Notes: generated by a model from the letters alone, not told the origin. A stretch of DNA of 12,836 bases from Halobacteriovorax sp. (GCA_002686115.1 NZAF01000138.1:1-12836), one strand, 5' to 3'; counted from the first letter of the stretch, positions 1-7,254 are shown. Numbers and translations are program-made.

Positions 1-281
1 CAAAAGCTCTTGAACTCGAATGTAGTACACCTAGAAAGAATATCACATTAAAACTTAAAGATAATAAGCTTAAATTAGATGGTAGGTTTCCTGCTGAAAC
101 GATGGTCCAAAGGTCTAAGTTTAAAGGAGATGGTTTACAAAAGATTTTCTATGTAAATGGAGATAAGCACACGCTTAATATCGATAATATGAGTGCTTTT
201 AACGAATTTAATGACTACATTAATATTAAAACAAGACAGGGTCATGAAATGACCTATCCAGTGACTTGTCAAAAGATCTAA
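1..281 (+). CDS. C-terminal part of an exported hypothetical protein (5' end outside window)
   Basis: An open frame runs from the window edge (first full codon at base 3) to a TAA at 279-281, giving 92 residues with no start in view. I do not recognise the family. The fragment is polar, rich in Lys, Asp and Asn, with alternating hydrophobic residues typical of a beta-rich secreted domain. It has two cysteines, one near the start of the fragment (context LECSTP) and one four residues from the end (TCQKI), which could form a disulfide. The gene converges with the lipoprotein gene on the other strand; the two stop codons are directly adjacent (TAA then TTA at 279-284), leaving no room for a terminator. 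Its coding nature is supported by the uninterrupted frame, absence of overlap with another gene, and a composition like that of its neighbours. Export is inferred, since the N-terminus is missing. Confidence 0.6.
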   Translation, partial: KALELECSTPRKNITLKLKDNKLKLDGRFPAETMVQRSKFKGDGLQKIFYVNGDKHTLNIDNMSAFNEFNDYINIKTRQGHEMTYPVTCQKI

Positions 282-1100
282 TTACTTATTCCACTTAAAT
301 CTTTGAATGGGGTTCTCATCTTCCTGCTCTTTAATAGGAATTTCGAACCCCTCACAGCCAGAAATATTTATTGCTTTCTCATCTTCAATTCTTAAAATTT
401 CTTTTAATTCAACAAAGTTACTCTTACGTCTTTTTGACTCATAATTATAAAGTGCAACTTGAACAGAATAATCACCGACAAGGTTCTTTCCACCGTTCAG
501 TATATTTCCTGAATAGCTAAATTTCTCAACTCTAGCTCCAACGTAATCATCGACTTGAAGAGCAGTAAAAAACTTATCCATGGATAGCTCTCTTGAATTA
601 ATATCGATCTTATCTAGATATAAGTTATGATCAAATGCCGGACATTTAAAGTTTTCAAATCTCTTTGAAATCGCTGCTGCCGAGTAAAAAATCGAAAAGG
701 CTCCTTTCTTTATTTGATGCCTGCGATACTTACTTTTTTCCTGTGTTCCTGGTGTGACTAAAGGAATATAAATATAGCCGAGTACACTATTGACGGCATA
801 AGAGCGTCTTCTGACTTTTACAAGCCATGCATTTGCATCATACTTTGTGACAAGTTCATCTAAATGCTCTCGTGAAAACTGCGGAAAGCTTATATCAACT
901 CGTACTCCTTTAGAGACAAGTTGCTTTTGCATAGGCCCTACTCTCCACTTCTCAATCTTATAGTTTTTCATGATAAGATCATCTGAGGAGATAAACATTC
1001 CAGACTTTGTTACCTTTACTTCAGCATGATCAGTACAACTAGCAAAGACTAAGAGACATAGAAATATTATCATATTTTTAACTGACAACAATGAACTCAC
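282..1100 (-). CDS. Unrecognised lipoprotein, 272 aa
   Basis: The N-terminus has a short Lys-containing segment, a hydrophobic stretch (about residues 10-20) and a lipobox-like LVFASC with Cys22 as the probable lipidated residue; -3 is Phe, so the box is not canonical. The mature part is basic and mixed alpha/beta, with an Arg-rich patch (about 97-99), two further cysteines (C153, C249) and an acidic C-terminal tail; I recognise no family. The start is uncertain. The GTG at 1098-1100 gives the Lys-containing n-region and overlaps the end of manA by 23 bases. TTG codons just downstream, or the ATG at 1071-1073 (leader MIIFLCLLVFASC, no positive charge), are alternatives; none has a strong SD, so translation may be coupled to manA. 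It lies downstream of manA on the same strand and is probably co-transcribed. Location is probably the envelope, attached by lipid. Confidence 0.75.
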   Translation of the reverse strand: MSSLLSVKNMIIFLCLLVFASCTDHAEVKVTKSGMFISSDDLIMKNYKIEKWRVGPMQKQLVSKGVRVDISFPQFSREHLDELVTKYDANAWLVKVRRRSYAVNSVLGYIYIPLVTPGTQEKSKYRRHQIKKGAFSIFYSAAAISKRFENFKCPAFDHNLYLDKIDINSRELSMDKFFTALQVDDYVGARVEKFSYSGNILNGGKNLVGDYSVQVALYNYESKRRKSNFVELKEILRIEDEKAINISGCEGFEIPIKEQEDENPIQRFKWNK

Positions 1101-1986
1101 TTTTCTCTAATGCTAATACTGATAGATCATTCGAAATATCTATAACCAGAGACTCATAGCTATTTAATACATACTCGTTAATTTTAATTCGACCTTTTAA
1201 AACAACAACAGAAGTTAGTCTTTCACTTGGTGACAACGCTAAAGATTGATTGGCTTCTAAATTTGCACTTTTAACTTTAAAGAGATCGTCTTCGGTCAAG
1301 TCTATACTTTCATTTGAAAAAATATCTTCTTTAAACTGAAAGAAATCTTTTCTGTTTTTCCTTGGATCAAATTCTAGAACATCAAAAGCCTTTTTGAGAT
1401 GAAGCTCTCTTGGTTTACCATTATCAAGACGATTCCAGTCCCAAATTCGATAAGTGACTCCCGAGCTTCTTTGAACTTCACATAGTGTTATATTCTTACC
1501 TATGGCATGGACTGCACCAGATGGGATAAAGAAGAAGTCTCCTCTTTTAACAGGATAAAAATTTAAAAGACTATCAACATCTTTGTTTTCTAGAATGTAG
1601 TTATTAAACTGCTCTTCAGTTACACCTTCTTTAAAGCCTAAATATATCCCACTACCTTCCTCAGCATCTAAAATCAGCCAACACTCATTCTTACCATTAT
1701 CGTTTTCTACTTTTCGTGCATACTCTTGCCCAGGATGAACCTGTACTGATAAGTTATCTGAAGTATCTATAAATTTAATAAGATATGGGAGACGTTCTTT
1801 TTCGATGAGATTTGATAGCTTCTGCCCACTCTCAACTGTTGACTCCCCATCAGGATGAATCGACACCTCCCACGTCTCTCCCAGTGGGTTTGAATTTTCA
1901 TTTGTATTTAGCCCTCTTAAGCCTAAAAGCTTAGAACCTCCCCAAACTTTAAATGTTAAAAAAGGCCTAACTTTATATAAATTCAA
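1078..1986 (-). CDS. manA: Mannose-6-phosphate isomerase, class I
   Basis: Interconverts fructose-6-phosphate and mannose-6-phosphate in the cytoplasm, linking glycolysis to mannose use and to GDP-mannose-derived surface sugars. The 302-residue length fits the short Bacillus-type ManA. The N-terminal WGG region (about 15-17) and GETWE (36-40) are family typical. The cupin metal site is complete: Q82 and H84 in QVHP, E101 in NECW and H160 in GAVHAIG; the catalytic-region Arg is R180 in YRIWDW. The C-terminal cupin-like half is present but less conserved. The start is TTG at 1984-1986, chosen because GGAGA lies 5-9 bases upstream; an ATG overlapping this SD is out of frame. The downstream lipoprotein gene overlaps its 3' end. 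The gene diverges from the Lon-domain gene. A promoter must lie in 1987-2107, but I see no convincing -35/-10 pair for this strand. Confidence 0.93.
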   Translation of the reverse strand: MNLYKVRPFLTFKVWGGSKLLGLRGLNTNENSNPLGETWEVSIHPDGESTVESGQKLSNLIEKERLPYLIKFIDTSDNLSVQVHPGQEYARKVENDNGKNECWLILDAEEGSGIYLGFKEGVTEEQFNNYILENKDVDSLLNFYPVKRGDFFFIPSGAVHAIGKNITLCEVQRSSGVTYRIWDWNRLDNGKPRELHLKKAFDVLEFDPRKNRKDFFQFKEDIFSNESIDLTEDDLFKVKSANLEANQSLALSPSERLTSVVVLKGRIKINEYVLNSYESLVIDISNDLSVLALEKSEFIVVS

Positions 1987-1998
1987 GGTGTCTCCATT
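1984..1998 (-). promoter_or_regulatory. Ribosome binding site fixing a TTG start for manA
   Basis: Read on the minus strand, GGAGACACC immediately precedes TTG. GGAG is 5 bases from the start codon, ideal SD geometry, and the encoded N-terminus (MNLYKVRPFL) matches the place where class I PMIs begin. The nearby ATG overlapping the SD (ATGGAG) leads to a TGA four codons later. Confidence 0.75.
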
Positions 1999-2055
1999 AT
2001 ATCTTTATTTTATTTAACCAAAGGATTAAGTAATTCTCTCAATTATCCATAATTT

Positions 2056-2083
2056 TTGCAAACTATTCATTCATACTCATAAG
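2056..2083 (+). promoter_or_regulatory. Candidate sigma-70-type promoter for the Lon-domain gene
   Basis: TTGCAA (2056-2061, 4/6 match to TTGACA) and CATAAG (2078-2083, 4/6 match to TATAAT) are 16 bases apart. Transcription would begin near 2090, leaving an 18-base leader before the ATG at 2108 and almost none before the ATG at 2093. That supports the downstream start. It is a pattern match in AT-rich DNA only. Confidence 0.3.
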
Positions 2084-2107
2084 TAACAATAAATGCTAGA
2101 GGTTACT

Positions 2108-2785
2108 ATGAAAGAGATTCTAAAGGTCCCACTTTTTATATTACCAAATGTAGTATTTTTCCCAAGTACGTCATTACCACTATATATTGCGGACCAAAAA
2201 TATGAGTCGCTCATTCAATCGGCAATTCAACATGGTCAATTCGTTGGTGTAAGCCTTCAAAAAGATGACTCTTATTTTGAAGGTTTTCAAGGTCACGAGA
2301 TATTTGGAGTTGGTAGACCTATCATTGTCGAAAGAATGCCAAATGGTATTCAAAAAATACTTCTAAAAGGATTTCATCGAGTAAGAGTTTTAGGTATTAA
2401 TAAAACGGAGCCATTCTACGAAGCAACTACTGAAGTTCTACCGGATCAAAGTCCAAAAAATCCTCAGGAATGCCACAATGAAGCACAAAGAATGAGATAC
2501 GTCCTGCAAGAATGGATAGACAAGACAATCTCCTCTACTAAAGATCGGCAACAGTTTTCACAGACTATCAATGATAAACACAGTGTTATTGATTATATCT
2601 GTACATTTCTTATTGCAGATGAAAAAGTTAGGCAGGCCCTACTTGAAAACACAAGTCTTGAGAGTCGAATTGAGATTTTAAAACTCATTTTAAATCTAAA
2701 TTATCCCTTTCAAGAAAATATCCAAGTCTGTGAAGCGATAAAAAGTTTTGAACAACTTGAACGCACGACAACAAGGTACAATTAA
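2108..2785 (+). CDS. Stand-alone Lon N-terminal (substrate-binding) domain protein
   Basis: The N-terminus (PLFILPNVVFFPSTSLPLYI) is the classic opening of the LON substrate-binding domain. It is followed by the family's central Gly-rich strands (IFGVGRPIIVE, ILLKGFHRVRVLG) and a C-terminal helical part. At about 225 residues the protein has only this domain: there is no AAA+ ATPase and no Ser-Lys protease. In full-length Lon the domain recognises substrates; single-domain versions are widespread and their job is poorly defined. I chose the ATG at 2108 over the in-frame ATG at 2093 because AGAGG (2098-2102) sits 5 bases before it and because homologues begin right at this point. The gene diverges from manA and lies 86 bases upstream of the MinD-like gene, from which a weak hairpin and its own candidate -10 may separate it. 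It is probably cytoplasmic. Confidence 0.85.
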   Translation: MKEILKVPLFILPNVVFFPSTSLPLYIADQKYESLIQSAIQHGQFVGVSLQKDDSYFEGFQGHEIFGVGRPIIVERMPNGIQKILLKGFHRVRVLGINKTEPFYEATTEVLPDQSPKNPQECHNEAQRMRYVLQEWIDKTISSTKDRQQFSQTINDKHSVIDYICTFLIADEKVRQALLENTSLESRIEILKLILNLNYPFQENIQVCEAIKSFEQLERTTTRYN

Positions 2786-2810
2786 CCGACCCTGACACTC
2801 GGTCATTATT
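2785..2810 (+). terminator. Possible weak intrinsic terminator after the Lon-domain gene
   Basis: ACCGA (2785-2789) and TCGGT (2799-2803) form a perfect 5-base stem with a 9-base loop, followed by an imperfect T-rich stretch (CATTATTTTCTT). The stem is short and the loop large, so termination would be partial at best. Confidence 0.3.
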
Positions 2811-2839
2811 TTCTTCGCATAACGTTCTTAAGTGCTTAT

Positions 2840-2866
2840 GATAATACGGTTATAACTATTTAAGGA
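2840..2866 (+). promoter_or_regulatory. Candidate -10 and RBS upstream of the MinD-like gene and long operon
   Basis: GATAAT at 2840-2845 matches TATAAT at 5/6. It would place the transcript start near 2852, about 20 bases before the ATG at 2872. AAGGA at 2862-2866 is a good SD, 5 bases from that ATG. No good -35 is visible at the normal spacing (TTCGCA is 20 bases upstream), so the promoter call is tentative while the RBS is solid. Confidence 0.3.
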
Positions 2867-2871
2867 AGAAA

Positions 2872-3834
2872 ATGTTGTCAGATAATTCACAAGGAAATAT
2901 GAGTGAAATCTCAGACATAATGGGAGAAAAACAAGGCTCTCAACAAATCTGGGCCATCGGAGGTGGTAAGGGTGGTGTTGGAAAAAGTCTTGTGACCTCT
3001 AACCTTGCCATTTGTCTCTCTCTTCTAGGGATGAAAGTTGTTATCATTGATATGGATCTTGGTGGTGCTAATATTCACACATGCCTTGGAGTTCCTATTC
3101 CTGATAAAACTCTTAGTGACTATTTTTCAAAATCCTCAACTAAGCTCTCTGACCTTATCACTCCTACACCACTAAATAATTTATTTCTCATCAGTGGCGC
3201 TCAAGATGAACTTGGAATTGCAAATCTAAGAAATATTCAAAAAAATAAAATCATTAGCCAACTTAGAGAATTGGATGCTGATTACATTCTTCTTGATCTT
3301 GGAGCTGGGACTACTCATAACACCTTAGATTTTTTCCTAAGTGCAGATCAAGGTATCCTTGTGACTCTTCCAGAACCTACTTCAATTGAAAATACTTACC
3401 GTTTTATTAAATCGGTTTTTTATAGAAAGCTATCTCAACTTGATGATTTTTTAGAATTATCTCCAATCATAGATAAAGCTCTTAATAGTAAAATTAGTGA
3501 AAATCACAGTCCATCTGAAATTGTAGCTAAAGCAAGAGAGATTAATCCTATGATTGCAGATAAACTTGAGAGAGAAATATCAGAATTCTCCCCAAAACTG
3601 ATTATAAATCAAGCACGAACACAAGCTGATATTGATATCGGCTTTTCAATGAAGATTATTTCTAAAAAGTATTTTGGAATTAACTTAGACTATGTTGGCT
3701 ACCTTGAATACGATGCAACAGTATGGCAAAGTGTAAAAAGGAAAAAGCCTCTTATCTTAGAGTTTCCAAGCTCAGCGCTTGTGAAAAACTTTGAAAATAT
3801 AATTCATAGAGTTCTTAATCTCACAAAGAAATAG
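2872..3834 (+). CDS. MinD/ParA-family (FlhG-like) P-loop ATPase
   Basis: Deviant Walker A ATPase of the ParA/MinD superfamily, whose members position division sites, flagella, chromosomes or polar complexes by ATP-dependent dimerisation. The deviant Walker A motif GGKGGVGKS is at 31-39, with both the signature and the catalytic Lys. VVIIDMDLGGANIHTCLG (56-73) is Walker A', and ILLDLGAGT (139-147) is Walker B. The length of 320 residues is usual for the MinD/FlhG group. The N-terminal about 25 residues are polar and lack the DQA-type activator motif known from FlhG. The C-terminal end (FENIIHRVLNLTKK) is an amphipathic basic helix that could bind membrane as in MinD. It is the first gene of the operon and is followed after 9 bases by a J-like/HTH gene, probably its partner. 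No flhF, minC/minE or parB is present in the window, so the process it serves is unknown. Confidence 0.85.
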   Translation: MLSDNSQGNMSEISDIMGEKQGSQQIWAIGGGKGGVGKSLVTSNLAICLSLLGMKVVIIDMDLGGANIHTCLGVPIPDKTLSDYFSKSSTKLSDLITPTPLNNLFLISGAQDELGIANLRNIQKNKIISQLRELDADYILLDLGAGTTHNTLDFFLSADQGILVTLPEPTSIENTYRFIKSVFYRKLSQLDDFLELSPIIDKALNSKISENHSPSEIVAKAREINPMIADKLEREISEFSPKLIINQARTQADIDIGFSMKIISKKYFGINLDYVGYLEYDATVWQSVKRKKPLILEFPSSALVKNFENIIHRVLNLTKK

Positions 3835-3843
3835 GAGTTTCAG

Positions 3844-4515
3844 TTGAGTGATCAATCAAAAAATTACTATGATGTTCTAGAAGTTGAAACTAGTGCAAGC
3901 CTTGACGATATACACTCTGCTTATCTAAAAGCAAAAAATGCTTACTCTGGTGACAGCCTTGCTCTATACTCACTTCTTTCAAAGGATGAGGCAGATAAAG
4001 TACTGGAACTAATTGAAGAAGCTTATACTATTCTTTCAGATCCTATAAAAAGACAACAGTACAACGATGCCCGAGGTATTGCGAATGAGAAAGAAGTTAG
4101 ACTTGTTGGCAGACAAAGTATTGATGCCGGGGAAATTACAGAAGATAAAGAAAACTCAGAAGAAGATAATCAATTAAAAGATATATCGATGAAGCGCATG
4201 ATTGTTAAAAATAAGTATGCGCTTGAGTATAAACAAGACTCTGAAATAGAAAAAGAAATCGAGCAGTGTGAGGAATATACAGGTGAATTTCTTAAAAAGA
4301 TTAGAGAATATAAAAATGTTGATATCCCTAGACTTGCTGAGATGACTAAAATTTCTAAAACCTACCTAGGCTACATTGAAAATGAAGAAGTAGATAAACT
4401 CCCAGCTCCTGTTTATACTAGAGGATTTATCTATCAATATGCAAAATGTTTAAAACTTAATCCAGAGTTAGTTTGCAGCTCTTATATGTCTCGCTTAAAA
4501 GCTTTAAAACAGTAA
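3844..4515 (+). CDS. J-domain-like plus RodZ-type HTH protein
   Basis: Residues 6-78 look like a J domain: YYDVLEV at the start, and ELIEEAYTILSDPIKRQQYND matching helices III-IV. The HPD tripeptide needed to stimulate DnaK is absent from the loop (about 33-40, NAYSGDSL), so it is probably not a working Hsp40. A polar acidic linker (about 80-140) follows. Residues 143-215 are a RodZ-type HTH: FLKKIREYKNVDIPRLAEMT, then YLGYIENEEVDKLPAPVYTRGF and a YAKCLKLNPE helix. In RodZ this fold binds MreB. Unlike RodZ there is no transmembrane segment and no periplasmic part; the protein ends just after the HTH. The start is TTG at 3844, fixed by GGAG (3834-3837) 6 bases upstream, overlapping the stop of the ATPase gene. 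It may be an adaptor between the ATPase and a cytoskeletal or DNA target; that is inference. Confidence 0.8.
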   Translation: MSDQSKNYYDVLEVETSASLDDIHSAYLKAKNAYSGDSLALYSLLSKDEADKVLELIEEAYTILSDPIKRQQYNDARGIANEKEVRLVGRQSIDAGEITEDKENSEEDNQLKDISMKRMIVKNKYALEYKQDSEIEKEIEQCEEYTGEFLKKIREYKNVDIPRLAEMTKISKTYLGYIENEEVDKLPAPVYTRGFIYQYAKCLKLNPELVCSSYMSRLKALKQ

Positions 4516-4524
4516 AATTTAAAT

Positions 4525-5517
4525 ATGAGTCTTAATGAATCTAGTGAAAATATCTATCAGTTTAAGATTACAGATGAAGATCACGACAATTTTAAAAGAC
4601 TTGATCAATTCTTAGCAAAGAAAATAGAAAGTACAAGTCGCTCTGTTATCAAAGATCTTTTTTTAAAGAATCAAATTACTTCAAAAAACTGTCCCAAATT
4701 AGAACTTAAAAGACTTCCTCCCGTTGGAACAATAATACAAGTCATCATACCTCCCCCGAGAGAAGCTGATGCAGCGGCAGAAAATATTCCATTAGATATT
4801 ATATATGAAGATGAGCACCTTCTCTTTGTAAATAAACCCGCAGGAATGGTCACTCATCCGGCCCCTGGAAACTACACCGGCACACTAGTTAATGCTATTC
4901 TTTATCACTGTAAAGATTTAAAAGGTGTTGGTGATCAAAAAAGACCAGGTATCGTTCATAGACTTGACAAGGGAACAAGCGGAGTCATGGTTGTAGCGAA
5001 AAGCTCAAAATGTCATGAAGGACTTGTGAACTTGTTTTCAACTCATGATATCGAAAGAATTTACCATGCTATTGTCATGGGAGACAGGCATCCTGCTGGT
5101 GGAATTCTTGAGAGTGATATTGGAAGACATCCTCAGAATCGTCTCAAGATGGCGGTAAATGTTAAAAACGGAAAAAGAGCAATCACTCACTATAAAGTTT
5201 TAGAAGAATTTAAAAAGCACAGTCTTTTTGAGTTAAAACTAGAAACAGGAAGAACTCATCAAATAAGAGTTCACCTAAGTGGTCTTCTGAGATCTTCAAT
5301 TCTATGTGACCCACTATATGGTAACCCTAAAGAACATCTGGCAAGATTAGGCAGCGAGTATAAAGATCTTATCAATGATTATGAGTTTCCTTTTCTCCAT
5401 GCCAAAGTTCTAGGACTCATTCATCCTATTACCAAAGAGAAGCTACACTTCGAAGTAGATTATCCTTGTGAATTTAAAAATGTTCTAAATTTATCACATC
5501 AACTCAAAGACGAATGA
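4525..5517 (+). CDS. rluD: RluD/RluA-family 23S rRNA pseudouridine synthase
   Basis: Converts specific uridines of large-subunit rRNA (helix 69 for true RluD) to pseudouridine. Residues about 24-75 form an S4 RNA-binding domain. The catalytic domain follows from about 88: IIYEDEHLLFVNKPAGMVTHP, then HRLDKGTSG at 145-153 with catalytic Asp148, NRLKMAV (about 205-211), and GRTHQIRVHL at 242-251. The 330-residue length with an S4 domain fits RluD better than RluA, but RluC-like specificity cannot be excluded. The ATG at 4525 has no recognisable SD (TAAAATTTAAAT precedes it). With only 9 bases after the preceding stop, translation is probably coupled to the upstream gene. It sits in the operon between the HTH gene and pgeF. 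Confidence 0.92.
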   Translation: MSLNESSENIYQFKITDEDHDNFKRLDQFLAKKIESTSRSVIKDLFLKNQITSKNCPKLELKRLPPVGTIIQVIIPPPREADAAAENIPLDIIYEDEHLLFVNKPAGMVTHPAPGNYTGTLVNAILYHCKDLKGVGDQKRPGIVHRLDKGTSGVMVVAKSSKCHEGLVNLFSTHDIERIYHAIVMGDRHPAGGILESDIGRHPQNRLKMAVNVKNGKRAITHYKVLEEFKKHSLFELKLETGRTHQIRVHLSGLLRSSILCDPLYGNPKEHLARLGSEYKDLINDYEFPFLHAKVLGLIHPITKEKLHFEVDYPCEFKNVLNLSHQLKDE

Positions 5518-5524
5518 GGTTGTT

Positions 5525-6109
5525 ATGGATGCTGAACTAATTGAATCATTTGATCTAGGGCTTTGGAGATATGAAATATATAGTGAGAAGCCTTCTTTTG
5601 ATCATATAGAATTAAAACAAGTTCATTCTGATAAAGTAATATCTCACAAAGAGTGGAAAGCTGAAATAGAGGCTGATGGCATTTATAGTACGACTCCCCT
5701 AACAACCCCATTGGCCATTAGAACTGCAGATTGTTTACCTATAGGCCTTATAGGAAAAAATGGAGTTGCCAATATTCATGCTGGATGGCGAGGTCTTCAC
5801 CGCCCCATCTTAAATCATCCTTCTTTGAAGGAGCTCAACATACATACTGTATTTATAGGTCCTCATATCTCATGTAAAAACTATGAAGTCGGAGGTGAAT
5901 TTGAAAACTACTTTCCAGGCTTTGTGAAAGAGACAAATGGGAGTTATTATCTTAGTTTGAAAGATATTGCTAAGAAACAGTTACTCGAGTGTTTTGGGCG
6001 GGTAAAATTTTATGAAAGTGAGTTATGCACATACGAAAATCCTAGACTTAATAGTTTTAGGCTTAATAAAACAGAAAAACGCAATTACAATATTTTAAGA
6101 AATAAATAG
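5525..6109 (+). CDS. pgeF: PgeF/YfiH laccase-domain protein, short form
   Basis: Member of the polyphenol oxidase/laccase-domain (DUF152) family. Members act as purine nucleoside phosphorylase/deaminase enzymes, and in E. coli PgeF prevents misincorporation at the UDP-MurNAc stage. The metal site is intact: H34 in KQVHS, C70 in RTADC and H85 in HAGWRG. IGPHISCKNYEVG (111-123) and the C-terminal CTYENPRLNSFR are also typical. At 194 residues it is about 50 shorter than usual. The N-terminal region holding the STRxGGVSxGxYxSLN motif and the following helix is replaced by about 25 unrelated residues. The start is well fixed: GAGG overlaps the rluD stop and lies 5 bases before the ATG, and no upstream in-frame extension is plausible. 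It is probably soluble and cytoplasmic. Function is likely retained in kind, but substrate range may differ. Confidence 0.85.
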   Translation: MDAELIESFDLGLWRYEIYSEKPSFDHIELKQVHSDKVISHKEWKAEIEADGIYSTTPLTTPLAIRTADCLPIGLIGKNGVANIHAGWRGLHRPILNHPSLKELNIHTVFIGPHISCKNYEVGGEFENYFPGFVKETNGSYYLSLKDIAKKQLLECFGRVKFYESELCTYENPRLNSFRLNKTEKRNYNILRNK

Positions 6110-6117
6110 AGGATACG

Positions 6118-7254
6118 ATGAAAAAGAATTTATTAGAAAAATTATCATTTAATCAACAAATCATTTTCTTTGCTCTTGGTGCATTAATGAGTGTTGTTTC
6201 AATTTACTTAACAAGTCATTACTTCGATGCGAAATACCCAGTCGGCTTTGAAGCTTCTTCAGTTTGTAATATCAACAGTTTTTTTAACTGTGATGCGACG
6301 ACGCTTTCGCCACTTGGAAATATCGCAGGTATTCCAATTTCCATCTTTGGTGTTTTAATCGGTGCTTTTATCATGCTCTTTTATCTATTTAAGAATGAAG
6401 AAATGGAAAGTGCGCTTTTTTATACACTTTGTGCAAATGCAGCTGGATGCCTTTTTCTATTTGCCTATTCGTTAATCTTTCTAGGAACTCTATGTCCATT
6501 TTGTACGCTTTATTACATCCTATCCTTTGCTGCTACTTTTATGATTTATAAGTATTCCGATAACAAAAACTTCTCAGCAAAGGGAATGGGAATATATGCG
6601 GTTGCTACGATCATTGTTGCCGGTGCTTCCTATGCATCTATCAATCAGTATGAGAGTAAGAAAATACAAATGGCAGATTCTCTTGTGACAATGTTTAATA
6701 ATAGTCCAAAATTAGGAGAGCCAAGTTTTAACTCTCCTCTTCGATTGGCCTCGGCTACAAAAGATTTTAAAGAAGCTCCTATTCAAATGACTATTTTTTC
6801 GGACTTTCAATGTCCTGCTTGTAAAGCACTTCACCAAGCAGTAGATAAGCTCATTACAAAGTATAAAGGAAAGATTAATGTGCAGTATTTCTTTTATCCA
6901 TTGGATCATAATTGTAATCCTAAAATGAAAGGTCCTCTTCACACTCTGGCCTGTCAAGCAGCCTATGTTGCTTACTGTGCTCCAAGAGAAAACTTCAAAA
7001 ATATTCATGACAGAATTTTCGAAAACCAACAGAATCTAAGTGGTGACATGCTTTCAAAGATGGGTGCTGAGAGTAATTCAAAGGAATGTATCGCTGATCC
7101 AAAAACTAAAGATTATGTTGTCAAAATGATTAATGAAGGAGATGCCTTTGGAGTTCAATCAACTCCAACTTCTATCATTAATGGTGTCAAAATTGAAGGT
7201 GTAAGACCACTAAGTGATTATTATGCTATTTTTGATAGTCTGATAAGAAAGTAA
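6118..7254 (+). CDS. VKOR-DsbA fusion: membrane oxidase for disulfide bond formation
   Basis: Makes disulfides in exported proteins. An N-terminal vitamin K epoxide reductase domain oxidises the fused thioredoxin-fold domain and passes electrons to quinone. The VKOR part (about 12-175) has five predicted membrane segments (about 15-32, 72-91, 99-121, 128-145, 157-173), the loop cysteine pair C50/C58, and the active site C126-P-F-C129. The DsbA-like part (about 205-378) has FSDFQCPACK with C232-P-A-C235, a cis-Pro loop at QSTPTS (P350), and further cysteines (C266, C279, C287, C324). The ATG at 6118 has AGAGGA 4 bases upstream, overlapping the pgeF stop. Orientation should put the DsbA domain in the periplasm. 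It replaces a separate DsbA/DsbB pair, and no dsbA or dsbB is visible in the window. Likely clients include exported Cys-containing proteins such as those encoded nearby. Confidence 0.9.
   Translation: MKKNLLEKLSFNQQIIFFALGALMSVVSIYLTSHYFDAKYPVGFEASSVCNINSFFNCDATTLSPLGNIAGIPISIFGVLIGAFIMLFYLFKNEEMESALFYTLCANAAGCLFLFAYSLIFLGTLCPFCTLYYILSFAATFMIYKYSDNKNFSAKGMGIYAVATIIVAGASYASINQYESKKIQMADSLVTMFNNSPKLGEPSFNSPLRLASATKDFKEAPIQMTIFSDFQCPACKALHQAVDKLITKYKGKINVQYFFYPLDHNCNPKMKGPLHTLACQAAYVAYCAPRENFKNIHDRIFENQQNLSGDMLSKMGAESNSKECIADPKTKDYVVKMINEGDAFGVQSTPTSIINGVKIEGVRPLSDYYAIFDSLIRK

Noticed and set aside
2093..2107. Upstream ATG for the Lon-domain protein
   Set aside because: AGAGG is located inside this extension, ideally spaced for the ATG at 2108, and family members begin at the downstream Met.
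6712..7029. 105-codon minus-strand open frame opposite the VKOR-DsbA gene
   Set aside because: It lies wholly within the DsbA domain coding region, has no SD and shows no recognisable protein features.
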